From Gliomastix tumulicola (lineage: Eukaryota; Ascomycota; Sordariomycetes; Hypocreales; Bionectriaceae): a stretch of DNA of 64,000 nucleotides. A program made the translations under genes and the position numbers. The DNA is taken from assembly GCA_001599755.1 (NCBI GenBank), contig BCHX01000006.1, positions 1,909,336 through 1,973,335 on the forward strand, written 5' to 3'. Of the stretch, positions 19,629 to 31,825 are shown one piece after another (position 1 is the stretch's first letter; the number at the start of each line of letters is the position of its first letter). Below the pieces are notes generated by a model. The model did no database searches. It was not told where the DNA came from and worked only from the letters and a program-made list of their open reading frames with translations.

Positions 19629-22600
19629 CTAGAACGCAGACCGTGTTCGTATATCCTATGAGAGGTTAGCAACCGTGCTGTTCTCAGGCTGGGGGATGAA
19701 GACTAACCGAAAGCTTCCTCTCAATTTCACGGACTGAGCGGTCCAGCTCTCCAGCAATCATCTGCTTCTTCTCATTAGGAAGAAGCGTGTACCGCTCGCA
19801 GAGATCACCGTCAATGACACCCTTGACGGGAGCATAGTAGCCTCGGTACATGAGATGATCTCTACCGGCCAAGGGAGCATCCTCGGTTCGCATGTGTCCT
19901 TCAAGACTCTGGAAGAAGTCGGCGTCTTCTCGGCTGACGAATGGGATGAAGACGCCAATCGTCCCCATGATACCACTCCAAAGGAGAATATCCTGACCAC
20001 CAACAACAAGGCTTGCCTTTGAGATGCTAGAAGGAATGTCCTGCGTGAAGAAGTGACACATGAGGTTCAAACGTGCTGAGGTTCCGTGGAGATACTCCCG
20101 AGCATTAATCAAGTGAAGCCCGGATTGTTCCTCGTCGGCCTCAGTACTGGTCTTCTCGGGACATCGGACGATAAACATGTTTCCGAACTTGTCGCCTCCT
20201 GCCGCCGATTCGTAGTCTACCATGGTGGAACACGTCGTCCATCTATTGATGGAGTCATCCACGAACGGAATAAGCTTGTTTGAGGCTGGCTTGTACACGA
20301 CGTATGTGATACCCTGCTGCACGTCTCCGACAACGATTCGACTTCCTTGGGTGCTCAAGGAGACAATGTGCTGAGGGGCAACCTCTGCCTGTGCTTTTCG
20401 CAGCATCTGCCGCATTCCAAGGTCGTACATGCGCAGAGTCCTTCCAATGCCACAAAGAAGCCTTCCTTGGAAGGCAAGAAGCGCATGGGGGGGCTCCTCG
20501 ATCTTGGTCTTGTGGATGAACTCGAGCTCTCGGCCGCCTTCCGCTAACCGATAGACGTAGAGGTATCCTTCCGTGAAGCTCCGCGGGTTCAGGACCATGT
20601 TCTTGCCCGTCCCCACGACCAGGAAGTTCTCGTTCTCCTGGCTGGCGAACGCAACAATGGTGGCACTCACAGCCGCCTCATTGTCTTCAAAATAGACTGT
20701 ATGTATGACGGATGGCTCTTCTGCGACAGGGTCGACAATGCTCACGCATGACGCCCATCGACCGTTTCCACGGGGATGCCCGAACTCCTCGGGTGGGAGA
20801 ACTTTTGCATCGCCATTGACAGCCTTGGGGTCTGCCAGCAGTTTTGCGACTAGCTCCGGAGGAATAGTATTATTGTCGGACTCGATGGTATAGAAAAGGG
20901 GTTCTTCAGGGTGCTTGATCAGTGTCTTGGGGGTATAAGTGAGGGGAATGGAGGTTTGGATGAGATTATCGCCCAACCGATCGACGGCAAAAATCCTATA
21001 ATCGAACAGTCAGCGACAAGTAAATGCACGAAGCTATGCGGTTCGGTAAAAAGAGGTTCTCATCGCCCTTTCAGTAGGAACAATTGGATAATGCGTATGA
21101 AGGCCTCATCGCCATTCAGGCATAGGAATCTCATGTTCTCATCATTTGGACAGCTGCTTTGTGTATTTGGTTGGGGGAGCAAGGCAACGAGGATTGGATG
21201 TCGTACCTTAGGGACTGGCCCTGGATGCCCACGACCCCTTCTTCACACTGTTCGCTGCTGAAGTTCCAACCCCACTCGAGGTCAACGTAATTCAACGGCG
21301 TTAGGATGAAGCTCTTTGTGATGGGGTTGGAGTATCCAAGCCAGGGGCGTGAGCTGAGTGCCAGGACACAGGTGCTGTTCTGCACAGTAACCTGGAATAA
21401 CCGAACAGCTTTCGGACCGAGGAACTTTTGTCGTGTATCCGTCAACTCGCCAGTGATCTCGTCGAGGACTGTCCGAAGATAGACTCCAGAATGGAGGCCA
21501 ATATGTAGGTAGAGAGTTGTGCCACCTGACGCGGAGTCCTCCATCGCGATGATGGCTAGAGATGTCGGAGCTGCGGTCAAGGCTTGAACTGACTTATTTT
21601 CCAACGTGGAGTCTGGGTCCAGACTGAGAATACGGACTGTGCAGTCGTCACACCCGACAGCAAGGAACGAGCTTCTCAGTCGGCCCTTGGCGATCTCACC
21701 CAAACTGAGACAAGTGACTGTGCCGGACATCTCCTTCCTCTCGTCGTACTCTGCCAGAGAGCCATCTGTATCCATTTCGAAATAGACAATCTCACCAGAG
21801 CTGAGGGCAATCGCAACCTGGTGGGCATTCGTCGATGCTGCAACAATAGACCGGTGCTGGGGAGCGGCCCACTCATTGACTTGACCATGCTTGATATGTC
21901 TGATGCCTTTGGGATGGATCTGAATCAGACCATCCTCTCCCAGGAGTTGGGCGGCGAGAGTAGGAACGCTGGTGAGAAACCCCGAGTCGCTTACTTCCTC
22001 GACGGTCTCGCCAATACTAAGGACGAGTGTTCCGTTGGAGAAAGAGAGCACAATGTAGGCATCGTACTGCTCTTCGCGGTTGAGTTTCAGTGTCCACACA
22101 GCTGAGGGAATGCCAGGCAGCTCTGAAGCTACGATCTCGTTCACTTCTAAGCCATGCTTAAGCATTCTGAAGGTACTTCGAGCCCCACTGCCGCAAACGG
22201 TGAATATCTGGGGAGCATCGTCACCGGTGACATTGGCCACTTTGCAGTCGATGAGGGAGTTCATGGCCGGAATGCTCTCCACTAGAGCTATGTTCTCTGC
22301 CGGCCGAGGATAGAAGTAGGCTGGTTCGTATGGCGCCTTTGGGTCGGTAGGGTATTCGTCACTAGTGAAGATGATCTCGTCGTCTTCTTCTGCCAGGCTC
22401 TGGAATTGATAAAAGGCATGGTTTCCAGACTGGCTGGCGACGTAGAGGAAACCGCTCTTGAGAATGCAGAGGTTTGTGGCGACAGGCACTGTGTCGAAGT
22501 ACTTCAACTGTAGTCTTCTGACCTCACCTGTCGCATTGCCATCCTCATCCTCGATCATCTCAATCATGACTTTGAACAGATCGCCGTCTTCCGTCTGAAG

Positions 22601-23678
22601 TAGAAAGAAGAAACCATCATTGCTCTTCAGCTTGTGCATCACCCCCGACACGATGGTGCGCTTTCTGCTCGAGTCTTCGGTGGCGCCTCGCCTCCTCGGA
22701 ATCGGAACCCGGAAAGCCTCCTGGTTTGAGTGCCGATAGGTAATGTTCTCCGTGCCACACACGAGAACTCCGCTGGGGCCGTCGCTGCCCCCAGGCACCT
22801 GGAATAGTAATGAAGCTGTGGGATCGACGGGTTCTGACCACTTTCGTACGACATGGTTCAGGCCCAAGTCGAGCTCGTAGTATACGAGCTGCGTCTCTAG
22901 CTCCTCCAGAGCCTGGCCGGTAGAGTCTTGATCTACTTCTGTGTAGTCGACCTCGAGAGCAGCAAAGACGGGATTGGCGTATCCGACATCCAGCGCCACC
23001 ATGGCGATGACGATGACGCCCGGCTTGTGCGCTTCCAGGGGAGACGATATGGTGAGCTCGGCTTGCGCATTTCGGTTCAGGACATAGACAAGCTTGTTCT
23101 TTTCGATAGACGCGATGAGGCACGCGCGCCCTTTCGGGTCGCAGCATAGATATTCACCCGGCACGACTCTGCGAATGCCCGACTTTCCAAATGTTTCTAG
23201 ATGGAGGCGATGGAATCGCTTCTGCGCGGGGAGGTATTCGATGATGGTGATTCGGCCAGAATCGCTCGCGATGATCAGGTAGTCTGTGTAGCTCGCTCGT
23301 TAGCCATTGTTCTGTCAAGACATGATTGCATGCACCAAAACGTGGTGTCTTCTCACCGCGCAGCCATTGGCTTGATGCGACGCTTGTTGAATATCACTAA
23401 TTGGCCTTCTTCAAGATTGATCAGGACAACTCACCCTTGTTGCTACCGGCGAGACGGAATGCCGCCAGCGAGCGAATGATTCCGAAGACATCGTGGGTCA
23501 GGATCGTCATGACCTTGCCCTGCTGGGCGTCTGGACGCAGAAGACTGAGCTGCGAGCCGGAAGCAGTGATGATGAGCTGCTCCTTGGTGCCTGCGAATTG
23601 GCCGACGACCGCCTGCACGATGTGTGTGGGAGGCTGGATCGTCAGCGAATAGAGGAACATGTTGGACGTTGTCGCCAT
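19629..23678 (-). CDS. rse1: Pre-mRNA-splicing factor Rse1 (SF3b130/SF3B3)
   Basis: Four exons (23678-23435, 23283-21207, 20995-19708, 19655-19629) encode 1211 residues, the family's normal size. It starts MATTSNMFLYSLTIQPPTHI, and features such as SDSGRITIIEYLPAQKRFHR, RLHLETFGKSGIRRVVPGEY and VVYYELDLGLNHVV-like segments are Rse1 hallmarks. The fold is three beta-propellers plus a helical tail, shared with CPSF160 and DDB1. In the U2 snRNP it is the SF3b subunit that scaffolds SF3b1 and the branch-site complex. The last exon is only 27 nt (encoding DIRTRSAF and the stop). It replaces a read-through end and restores the conserved C-terminus. Head-to-head with mss51, 356 bp apart. Confidence 0.96.
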
Positions 23679-24034
23679 GGTGACAGCTGGGCGCAGTGAA
23701 GCCTGCGCGGCTGCAAATCACGACCTTTCGTGTCAATGGTCTGGAAGCGCGTTCGAGGCTACCGGGGGGAAGCTCGGTGATGCGTTGCACAAGGCGAAGT
23801 GGTGGCTTGCCAGAAGCCGGGTGGCTCAAGTCGGTGTTTTTTTTTCTGGAGGTGAGCTAAACCTGAGGCAAGCTTCCCGAAAATGGAGGGGATGAATTAT
23901 TTTGCGGCGCATTTTGGAGATTGTGGCCCGAGCTTCTAGCACCACCCAGGAATTATTCAAGCCCACCACGCAGGCTGGAAACCTCAACATTCAACAGCCA
24001 GACAAATCAATTCGTCTGCTCAGCCTTTGTCGTC
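23679..24034. other. Bidirectional intergenic region (rse1 / mss51)
   Basis: This 356-bp spacer lies between two divergent start codons and is the probable shared promoter. No conserved site was defined. Confidence 0.6.
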
Positions 24035-25693
24035 ATGATGGAGCCTGCGCTGCGCCGGCTGGCTGCTACAGCCTGCGGTCGCTGTTCTGCGTCGCTGCGA
24101 GGCCAATCGATTGCCTACACCTCTCAGCTCTGGAGGGTATCCGGCTCAACCCATCACGCCAGAACGTTGCACTCAACTGCATGCAATTCGAGCCTGAACC
24201 GATCGACCTCGGAAGCAAACAAGTCCGTCAGGACCTTCACCTCGAATGCGAAGCTCGAATCTGAGGCTCCTGCCTTCGCGCCGTCTACGCCCGCCGACAA
24301 GCCGTTGAGATTGGCCCCCGATGATCTGTTCCACTCCTTCACGTCGTCGCCTGTGCCCGAGTTTCGTCGCCGGGCGGCTTTCATGAGGCAGCATGCCTAC
24401 TGCCCTCACCCCGACCATCAGCATACACGGATGCCCACGGTTGCGCCGAAGGCCGAGGACGAGGCGGCGACAGGGGGCGAGGCTCCTCCAGCCCATGTCG
24501 ATTTCGAGTGCCCGGACTGCGGAGTCCCAGTCTACTGCAGCAAAGAACACTGGATGGATGACTACGAGAATCATCTGAAGGTTTGCGATACCCTCAGGCA
24601 GATAAACGAGGACGACCATGACCTCCGATCTGGCCGTGTCTTCCAGGAGGCAGAGCTTCCGGAACACCAGCTTGATGATGCCATGGTCAACATGACCAAC
24701 TGGGACACGTTCATGTACACCCGAGAGTTCAATGCTATCAACTCGGACCGGTCGATGAGGCAGATCACGAGGCTTCTGACGTATCCCATCACTGTCGGAA
24801 GCGTCCTGCATGAGCTCAGCCCCTACAGTCTCAAGGCCGGCGAGCGGTTGACAGTCGAGGGATTGAAGAGCTTCAGCGGTCAGTTTGGCGCATGGTGTGT
24901 TTTTATGCGACCGAGGACTATGCTAACTATCAAGAATAACAGCTCTGAGATACAACCTTCACCCGCCAAAGTCTGGTCGTGGAATTCGCATTGATCAGCT
25001 ACGGCCGGAGGCGCCACCGGTGCGGATTTTCGTTCTGGGTGCTCGTGCCGAGTCTTCGCTGCCGCGAGCCACCTGGATCCAGCTTGCACACCTGTTCCCT
25101 GAGTCAAGCTTTCATATCATCTTCATTGGTCCCGAGAGCATGGCCAACCGTGATGATGAGTTCCCTCTTCCGGAGCGCACCCCCTCCAACCCTTGGGGCG
25201 CTGTGGTGGAGGACCGGGTCTACTACAAGATGAAGTTCAGCACGATTGTCGACTACTACCACACCATCCACAAGACCGGGTACTTTGCGCCGCATGACCC
25301 GTACTTTGACTGCTTTGTCCTCTTCCATCCCGGGCTCGGCCATCCCGCTAGCAGTCATGAGTGGGAGGAGACCTTGCCGCTCCTGCTGGAGACCAAGGTA
25401 CCCATCATCAGCACGGGATACACGCAGTTCGACTTGGAGCGAGATGTGGAGTGGGTGAAGAAGAAGTCGGCTGGCGAGTTCGACGTTCTGCTGGAGCCGG
25501 GAGAGAACAAGTTCCGCAGCTTGCGATGGGATCTGAACGACATGGACCCCCAGGACGTGAGCTGTGGTAACTGGGGAGTCTGGGCCTTCCGAGGAAAGAG
25601 GTATGTCTTGGTCCCTTGTAGCCCCGACGTCGCACTGTGAACCTGGACTAACCGTGTGCTAGGTACGAGACGACAACAAGAGACTCTGAGTAA
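24035..25693 (+). CDS. mss51: Mss51, mitochondrial COX1 translational activator
   Basis: Three exons (24035-24878, 24943-25600, 25663-25693) encode 510 residues. The N-terminus is basic and Ser/Ala/Thr-rich, a likely mitochondrial presequence of about 60 residues. A zinc-binding MYND-like region follows near residues 122-188 (YCPHPDHQH, then FECPDCGVPVYCSKEHW, then HLKVCDTLRQ). The C-terminal domain is typical of Mss51 (TNWDTFMYTREF, RQITRLLTYPITVGSVLHEL, LRYNLHPPKSG, FHIIFIGPESMAN). In yeast it activates COX1 mRNA translation and binds newly made Cox1 to couple synthesis with assembly. The first donor is GTCAGT at 24879, chosen because it restores SFSALRYNLHP. A possible second ATG at 24038 follows the first. 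Confidence 0.94.
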
Positions 25694-26181
25694 CGTGCAT
25701 ATAGAAGGGGGCAGATGGACGGCCACGCCAGTGTCCGCTGTGTGTACGAGTAGCAGTGTATAATCTCCCGGGTGTATTAGTTAGGACGATATGTCATAGT
25801 AGATACGGAGCAGCGGGCTATACAGTGATTCCCAACCAGAAACGTCTCATCCCCGTGATATGTGTGGTTTTGAGCATCAACCTCAGAAATATTGGCTGCA
25901 GTAGACATCCTACTGCCAAAGACATTCACTGACTGAGGTGAAGTCTGGTTGTTGTCAGTGCCCACTGTCAGTCGCCACATGCGGCATCTTGCCTTAGCGT
26001 TACAGGGGCCTACAGCAGGTGACGCCACTAAAGTCAGCCCCATTCCAACCTTCGCCAACCGACGCCCACCAACAGCCCGACAACAGACAACAGCAGCAGC
26101 ACCAGGCCGACCAACCCCGACGTCAGCGATGGATGTGTAGATGCCTGCGCCGTCCTCGAGGAGGCACAGAGCTCGTACGAC
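25694..26181. other. Intergenic region between mss51 and the PXA gene
   Basis: This 488-bp stretch lies between co-oriented genes. The second half, with CAG/ACAGC runs, is probably the leader of the PXA gene. No coding exon is supported. Confidence 0.55.
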
Positions 26182-29100
26182 ATGACGACAGCCCCGAACA
26201 CCCTGCCGGCCATCGGCGCCGCCCCGATGAGCACGGCGACCCCTGCCGCCCGCCGCAAACACCAAACCGCCTCGTCCGGCGCCGACTCGGACTCTGCCCC
26301 GGCCGCGCCCACCACCACCTCCCGGCGCCCGATCTCCTCCGATCCGCTCTCGGACCAGGCCACCGCCGCGCTCATCCGCCGCGTCCTCTGCCCGCAGCAG
26401 CAGCACGGCGACAAGACCCGCGACGCCCAGACGCCCATCGAGGAGCTGCTGCCCCCGCTGACCAGCCGCAACGATGTCGACCTCGAGCTCTACGCCTTCC
26501 TGGCCATCATCCTGCGCGACTTCGTCCAGAGCTGGTACAGCAGGATCACGACCGACGAGACCTTCGTTGCCGAGATTGTACACACGATAGCACACTGCAC
26601 GCGGGCGCTGGAGCAGCGGTTCCGGAAGGTGGACATGGAGAGCCTCCTCTTCGACGAGGTGCCGGAGCTTCTGCAGAAACACATTACGGGTGAGGATGCT
26701 GTGATCTACTGATGTCTATGGAGAAGGAAAGGATCACGGGGCTGACTGGCCACACACACACAAGACTACCGCGTAGCACACCAGTCCCTACCGACGACAC
26801 CAATCACAGTCGACCCTAGGGAGGTATACCACTCTCTGTCCCCCCTCCCCTCCCTCTCGCCAGTCCCACGATCGGCCGACGAGGGATCCATCGAGAAGCA
26901 ACAGGAGAACGAAGCGGCCTACAGACAGCTCCTCGTTCAGGCAGTCCTGGCTGTGCTGCTCCCCACCGAGGATCTCGAGAACCCTTGCCTGACGGCACTG
27001 GTTGGACAGATCTTCTCAGAGCTCATCATAGGAAATGTGGTAGCAAATAGGGCGGCGCAGCCATGGCTCCTATGGGAAGGAATCTGCATCGTGGCCAAGG
27101 TGCTAGAGAACAAGAAGGCCAGTGCAAAGGCGAGACTCGTGGGTCGAGGGCAGCTGAGGTCAGATGGCAAGCCGGCTCGGCGGTATACGGTGCACGGCTT
27201 CTTCCTGTCCATCATCAACCTGGTCCTCGTCTTCATCACGTCAGTCCGGCTGCTGGCCTCTGCGGCTATGGCGCCATCCTCCTTACCTCCCCGGCTCTCA
27301 CTGGCCGGTGTGAAGGAGCTAGACGACACAGGCAACCACCACGAGTACGACGCCCCAGCCCAATCATCGAGGGCATCGTCGACCAGAGTCCCGATCCTCG
27401 AGTTTAGCGCGTGGTCATGCGCGGCCAGTCTGATCGAGCTTCCTGCGAGGATGCCCTGGCTGAGCGGATTCCTGTCTCTGCTGCAGTATGCAGCCATGAA
27501 TGGGCCCGGCCGCTTTGGGAGGCTCGACGGCACACTTGATAGGTAAGACACGGCGAGTTCCTTCTGTCACCCTGGCCCCGATTTGATCATCCCGCATGAG
27601 CTCGAGGTCACTTGACCTGGCTCTGCTCCAGTGAGCGTCCAGAGCTGGGCTTTTCCGCAAAGGAGCCAAGACGAGATGGGTGCTGTACGGCCCTATCCTA
27701 GCCCTCGTGGATCTCCTCTCACACACACCAAATTGGGGCACATGTTCCGCACACACACACACACACTCTCACACACGCTTGGAGACATCCTTCCCCCCAT
27801 CGTCTTTGTCATCTGGAGGGGAGTCTCTCTAGTAAAAAAGTCGCTCGGAGACTTGGAGGGCACCAATTTGTGTGCTCGACGGCCATTTGCTGGCCGCTGA
27901 CCAATGGAAGGGCTCAGATGGAGATCTGGCCTCCGATTGCATCCAAGAGTGGCACCGTCTTGGGCATCCGTCCATCTACGCGTCTCGATTACGCGCCGGC
28001 CCTGACCGGGGTCTCTGCAGAGCCCACCCCGACATCTACATCATACGGTACAGCCATGTACCTGCCATGTACCTGCAAATGTTGCGGCGTTCTGTCCTGC
28101 AAGTCTCCTGCAAGTCTCCTGCAAGTCTCCTGCAAGTGCGCCACCCCGAGTCCCCTGCCGGGGCCCTTTTTCGGAACAGCGGTCGTCACAATGAGGCCCA
28201 AGGCCTCGTCCTTGTCCCTGTCTCCAGTATGGGTGGTCTAGGCTCCTCGTTGATATCAGGTTCAAGCTTAAGCGCAACCTTGGCCCCTAGCGCAGTGCGT
28301 CTGGCCAGCCTCACTTTTTCTTTGCATTGTCTCTCTGTCGCCAATGCCTGAACCAACAGCCGCTCGTTGAGCCCAGCCGCCTCTGAGCAGCCCGTCGCCA
28401 ATGGCACAGGCACACGGAAGGCAACCTGCGCAGCCTGAGGGTGGCCACCCGGCCGGCGCGCCCACTGTGTTGCTCAGAAGAGTATGTCACATTGGGTCAC
28501 AGTTGCATGCAGCTAGCATGTAGCACAAGCTCTCCCCGCACCAGTCATGAAGCTCGAATCATCTACTCTTGCTGGTGGTGGTGGTGGGCTCTCTCCTACC
28601 CTCTGCTCCTGCATCTCCTGAGCACCACCACCAAGTGTGGGACGCGTTCTCTGGATGGTCAGCTTCAGGTCCCTCCCCCTTCACCAGAGCCAATGATACC
28701 TCTAGTCCGCATCGTGCCTCATATCATGCCTCATCCTATCTCCCCCCTCCCTCCGCTGCATCCTGTCGCCCATCTTCGATGTTCCCTGGTCCATGGCCCA
28801 TGGAGAAAAGTACCAACACTAAAGGAGGAGAAGGGGAGGAGGAGCCTCCGGCGCAGTCTTCTCATTCGATGCTAACAGAGTCGCTTCGCAGGTTTCTCTC
28901 GCATTGCATCCAGTCCACACTCCACCCGTCGCACCTACCACCCCTACTTCGGACCCTCCGAGGTGTTTTGTTCCCCAACAACGGCCTCGGCAAGCCGTCG
29001 ATGTTCCCTCCCTCGTCGGACGCTGATCTGCTAGCCCTCAGGCGCAGGGCCGCTAGTGCGCTCCTGGGGCTGGTCCCCGACGCGGTTGGTAGGCTCTACC

Positions 29101-29378
29101 TGGGCGGCCGACTGCCTCTCGTTGGGGGCAGCAGGAGTAAGAGTAGTAGTAGCAGCAGCCTGGGCGGCGGCGGCGGCGGCGGCGACCAACAACAACACGG
29201 TCACGACGGCGACGACAAGATGTTGGTGGACGAGGTGGAGAAGCTCCTGCTGGTGCTGTCGGACGAGTACTGCAACAAGCACCTCTTGTACAGCGTGCTG
29301 GAGCTCATCCTGGTCAGGCTGATGCCCGAGTTGACGGAGAAGGGTGTGGAGGAATTGTGGGATGAGAGGCTGGGCTAG
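26182..29378 (+). CDS. PXA-domain protein
   Basis: Three exons (26182-26689, 26765-27542, 28892-29378) give 590 residues with consistent phases. After a low-complexity N-terminus, the PXA (PX-associated) pattern is visible: EELLPPLTSRNDVDLELYAF, AIILRDFVQSWYSRITTDET, IAHCTRALEQRFRKVDMESL, DEVPELLQKHIT, then AVLAVLLPTEDLENPCLTAL and VRQIFSEL-like segments leading to a hydrophobic patch (FFLSIINLVLVFITSVRLLA). The C-terminal exon has a Gly/Ser linker and a helical end (LLLVLSDEYCNKHLLYSVLE). PXA domains occur in sorting nexins such as Mdm1/SNX13 at membrane contact sites; here PX and RGS are absent. The second intron is 1,349 bp, very long for this genome. Confidence 0.85.
27543..28891 (+). other. 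Unusually long intron of the PXA gene (1,349 bp)
   Basis: The donor is AG|GTAAGA and the acceptor TCGCAG, and phase 2 is kept across it. The other introns here are mostly 50-220 bp. It contains an 11-bp minisatellite (28096-28139) and CA/CT-rich stretches. The open frames inside show no family motif. Confidence 0.6.
28096..28139. repeat. 11-bp minisatellite, four copies of CCTGCAAGTCT
   Basis: Three perfect copies of the 11-bp unit are followed by a fourth that diverges in its last two bases. It lies in the long PXA intron. Confidence 0.9.
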
Positions 29379-30809
29379 GCGCCTTCAGCACTCCTCCCTG
29401 CGATCGTCCGAGTCACGCCCAGAGACCGTTACGAGTTTACGAGAAGCACGAAATGAAGCAAACGAGCGAGCGAGCAATAGTAATGAGAAATGACGCCGTC
29501 CATATTTGCAGCCTCCCTGTTCTGTTCTGTTCTGTTCTGTCCCGTTCCAAGAAGGGGAATATCAGACCAGGTCAGCATGTTCGAGGATCGTGAACTATGA
29601 GATGATGAAGTGGTTTTCCTGAACCTGATTTCCCCCCCTAGCCACTTGTGAACAAAACCACCACCCTTCCACCTGTCCCTTGAAAATAAAATAAAAACAT
29701 GCCATGGGGGGAACGACGAAGGAGTGTGAAGAGGCCGTGGGCAAAAAAAAAAGAGACTGGCAGACCTGACTACCAAAGCAGCACAAAGGCAACAAACAAA
29801 AAACAAAATAACTAAATAAATAGCAAAAACAAAAGATGAACAGTTAAACCAAAAAAAACCAAAATTCCAAAGCTGTGCGAAGAAGGTTGCCCTTTGAGCT
29901 GCGAAGCCCGGTGTCGTCCTGATCTTTGTTTTTTTTCTGCCCTCCCAAATAAAGTTCCCGATATAAAGATATCCCCCCCCCTCCCAAATCCTGCCTCATG
30001 ATTGTTGTGTTCCCTCCCTCCTTTCCCTCCTCCCTTTCAACTCCATTCATCCCTCACTCCTCTGATAACATTGCTCGTGGGAGAGAAATTTAGAAAAAAA
30101 AAAAAAATCAATCTGCAAGAGGGGCGCGCGCCGTAAAAAATCTTCCCCTGCTGTAAAGGGGGGGGTTCTGTACCTGTTTCCGTATAGTAAGTAGTGTGTG
30201 GTGGTTCCGCGCGAGCGGGTGCGAGTTGGTCGTCAAGATCTTTCCTCGAGGAACTTCCGACCTGTTCTCTTTCTTTCTGGGTATGTGTTGGAAATGTTGG
30301 AACATGTTTGCGTTGAGAAAAAGAGAGTGTTTTTGGAGAACTTTGCTCCCATGATCCCGTCCCATCCTACTGTGAGTGTGGGCGAAAGTCGATCAGTGGG
30401 AAAAAACTGCCCTCTGCTTCGCCTGTGGCTCGAGTGTGGACAGGAAAGCGGTGGTGTTTCCCGTCATGCGAACCCTCTAGTAAGGGTTGGAGGCTCGAGC
30501 CTATCTGTATTTATTTATGGTGGGGGTATCTGGTGTTTGTTTTGTGGTGACGGATTATAAAATAGGGGTGGTTGTTGGTTGGTTGGTTGTGGTTTTGGTA
30601 TAGTTTGTGTGGTATCGCTCTCGTTGCCGATGAGTCTCTGTCGCCAGAGGTGTAAGTGTAGTTGTTGTCGAGTATAGATGAACAAGTCAAAAAGGGGGGA
30701 GTGGAAACGAAAAGAAGTACAATTGTTGCAAGAGGAAAGAAAAATCGAAAAGATATAAAAAATGGGGGAAAGATAGGTTGGCAGATAGTAAGGCTGGCTG
30801 ATGCAGAGT
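29379..30809. other. Convergent 3' region (PXA gene / CENP-B-type regulator)
   Basis: This 1.43-kb stretch lies between two stop codons. It holds a CTGTT repeat (about 29516-29540), A-rich and G-rich runs, and no supported exon. It probably holds long 3' UTRs. Confidence 0.6.
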
Positions 30810-30910
30810 TTAGCCTGTCTCCATGACTATCTCGGGAGCTTGGGTCATCTCGGTGTCACCCTCAGGAATCCTCGACAGTCCGCCGATGGAAGGTCTGTGC
30901 TGGATCTGCG

Positions 30911-30944
<34 letters not shown>

Positions 30945-31788
30945 CTGCTGCTGCTGTTGTTGTTGCTGCTGCTGCTGCATCTGCAGCTGATGGACCTGCA
31001 GCTTCTTGGTCAGGTGGACGAGGGCTATGTACTCGCTCTCAAACTGCTGGCCCTGTCCCTGCATGTAGCTCAGGAGCGTGTTGGCAGCGCGGCGAGCGTC
31101 TTCCTGCGAGGGCGAGACGGGCGGGGAGGACATGATGGACGACAGGGACTCGAGCGAGACGGAGGCGGCGACAGACGAGGCTGTGACGGCGCTGTTGGGC
31201 GCAGGCGTCGCGGCAGCGGAGCGGGCAGCGGCGATGCTCGAGTTGCTCCCGCTGCGGCGGAGCTTCGGCGGCGAAGCAAGGGTCGTGTCGATGGCGAAGA
31301 ACTTGTCGGCCGAGATGTCTTGGTCTGGAGACTCGAGTGAGTGCGATGGCTGTTGTTGCTGCTGCTGCTGCTGTCGACCCAGTGCGCTGACGGGGCTGTC
31401 GGTCGTTCGTCGGGACGTCGTGGCCGCATCGATGTTCAGCGATGGGAAGGTGTTGCTGCGCTTCTCCCGGTGAAGATGCTGGAACTCGCTGCTGCTCCCA
31501 CCGACGACGCCGTTTCTGGGATCGATCGTCTGGTCGACTTGAAAGGCGCCCGAGTTCGGGTCGGGCGAGAAGGCAAGCGTGCCCGCGGGACTCAAGGCTC
31601 CGGAGAAGGACGAGTTCAGGTTGTCGCTCGTGAGGTCGTTGGCCGACTGGGACGCTGTGGGACGGTTGTACGTGAAGTCGATGTCGAACGGATCAGACGC
31701 GTGCGCCTCCTCGTCACTCTTGGTCTCGGAAAGGGGCGACATCTGCGTCGGCGACGTCGGCGAGATGATGCCGATTCCAAGCCCCATA

Positions 31789-31825
<37 letters not shown>

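Noticed and set aside
28096..28139. Possible CRISPR-like repeat array
   Set aside because: The 11-bp units are directly adjacent with no spacers, and the genome is fungal; it is a minisatellite.
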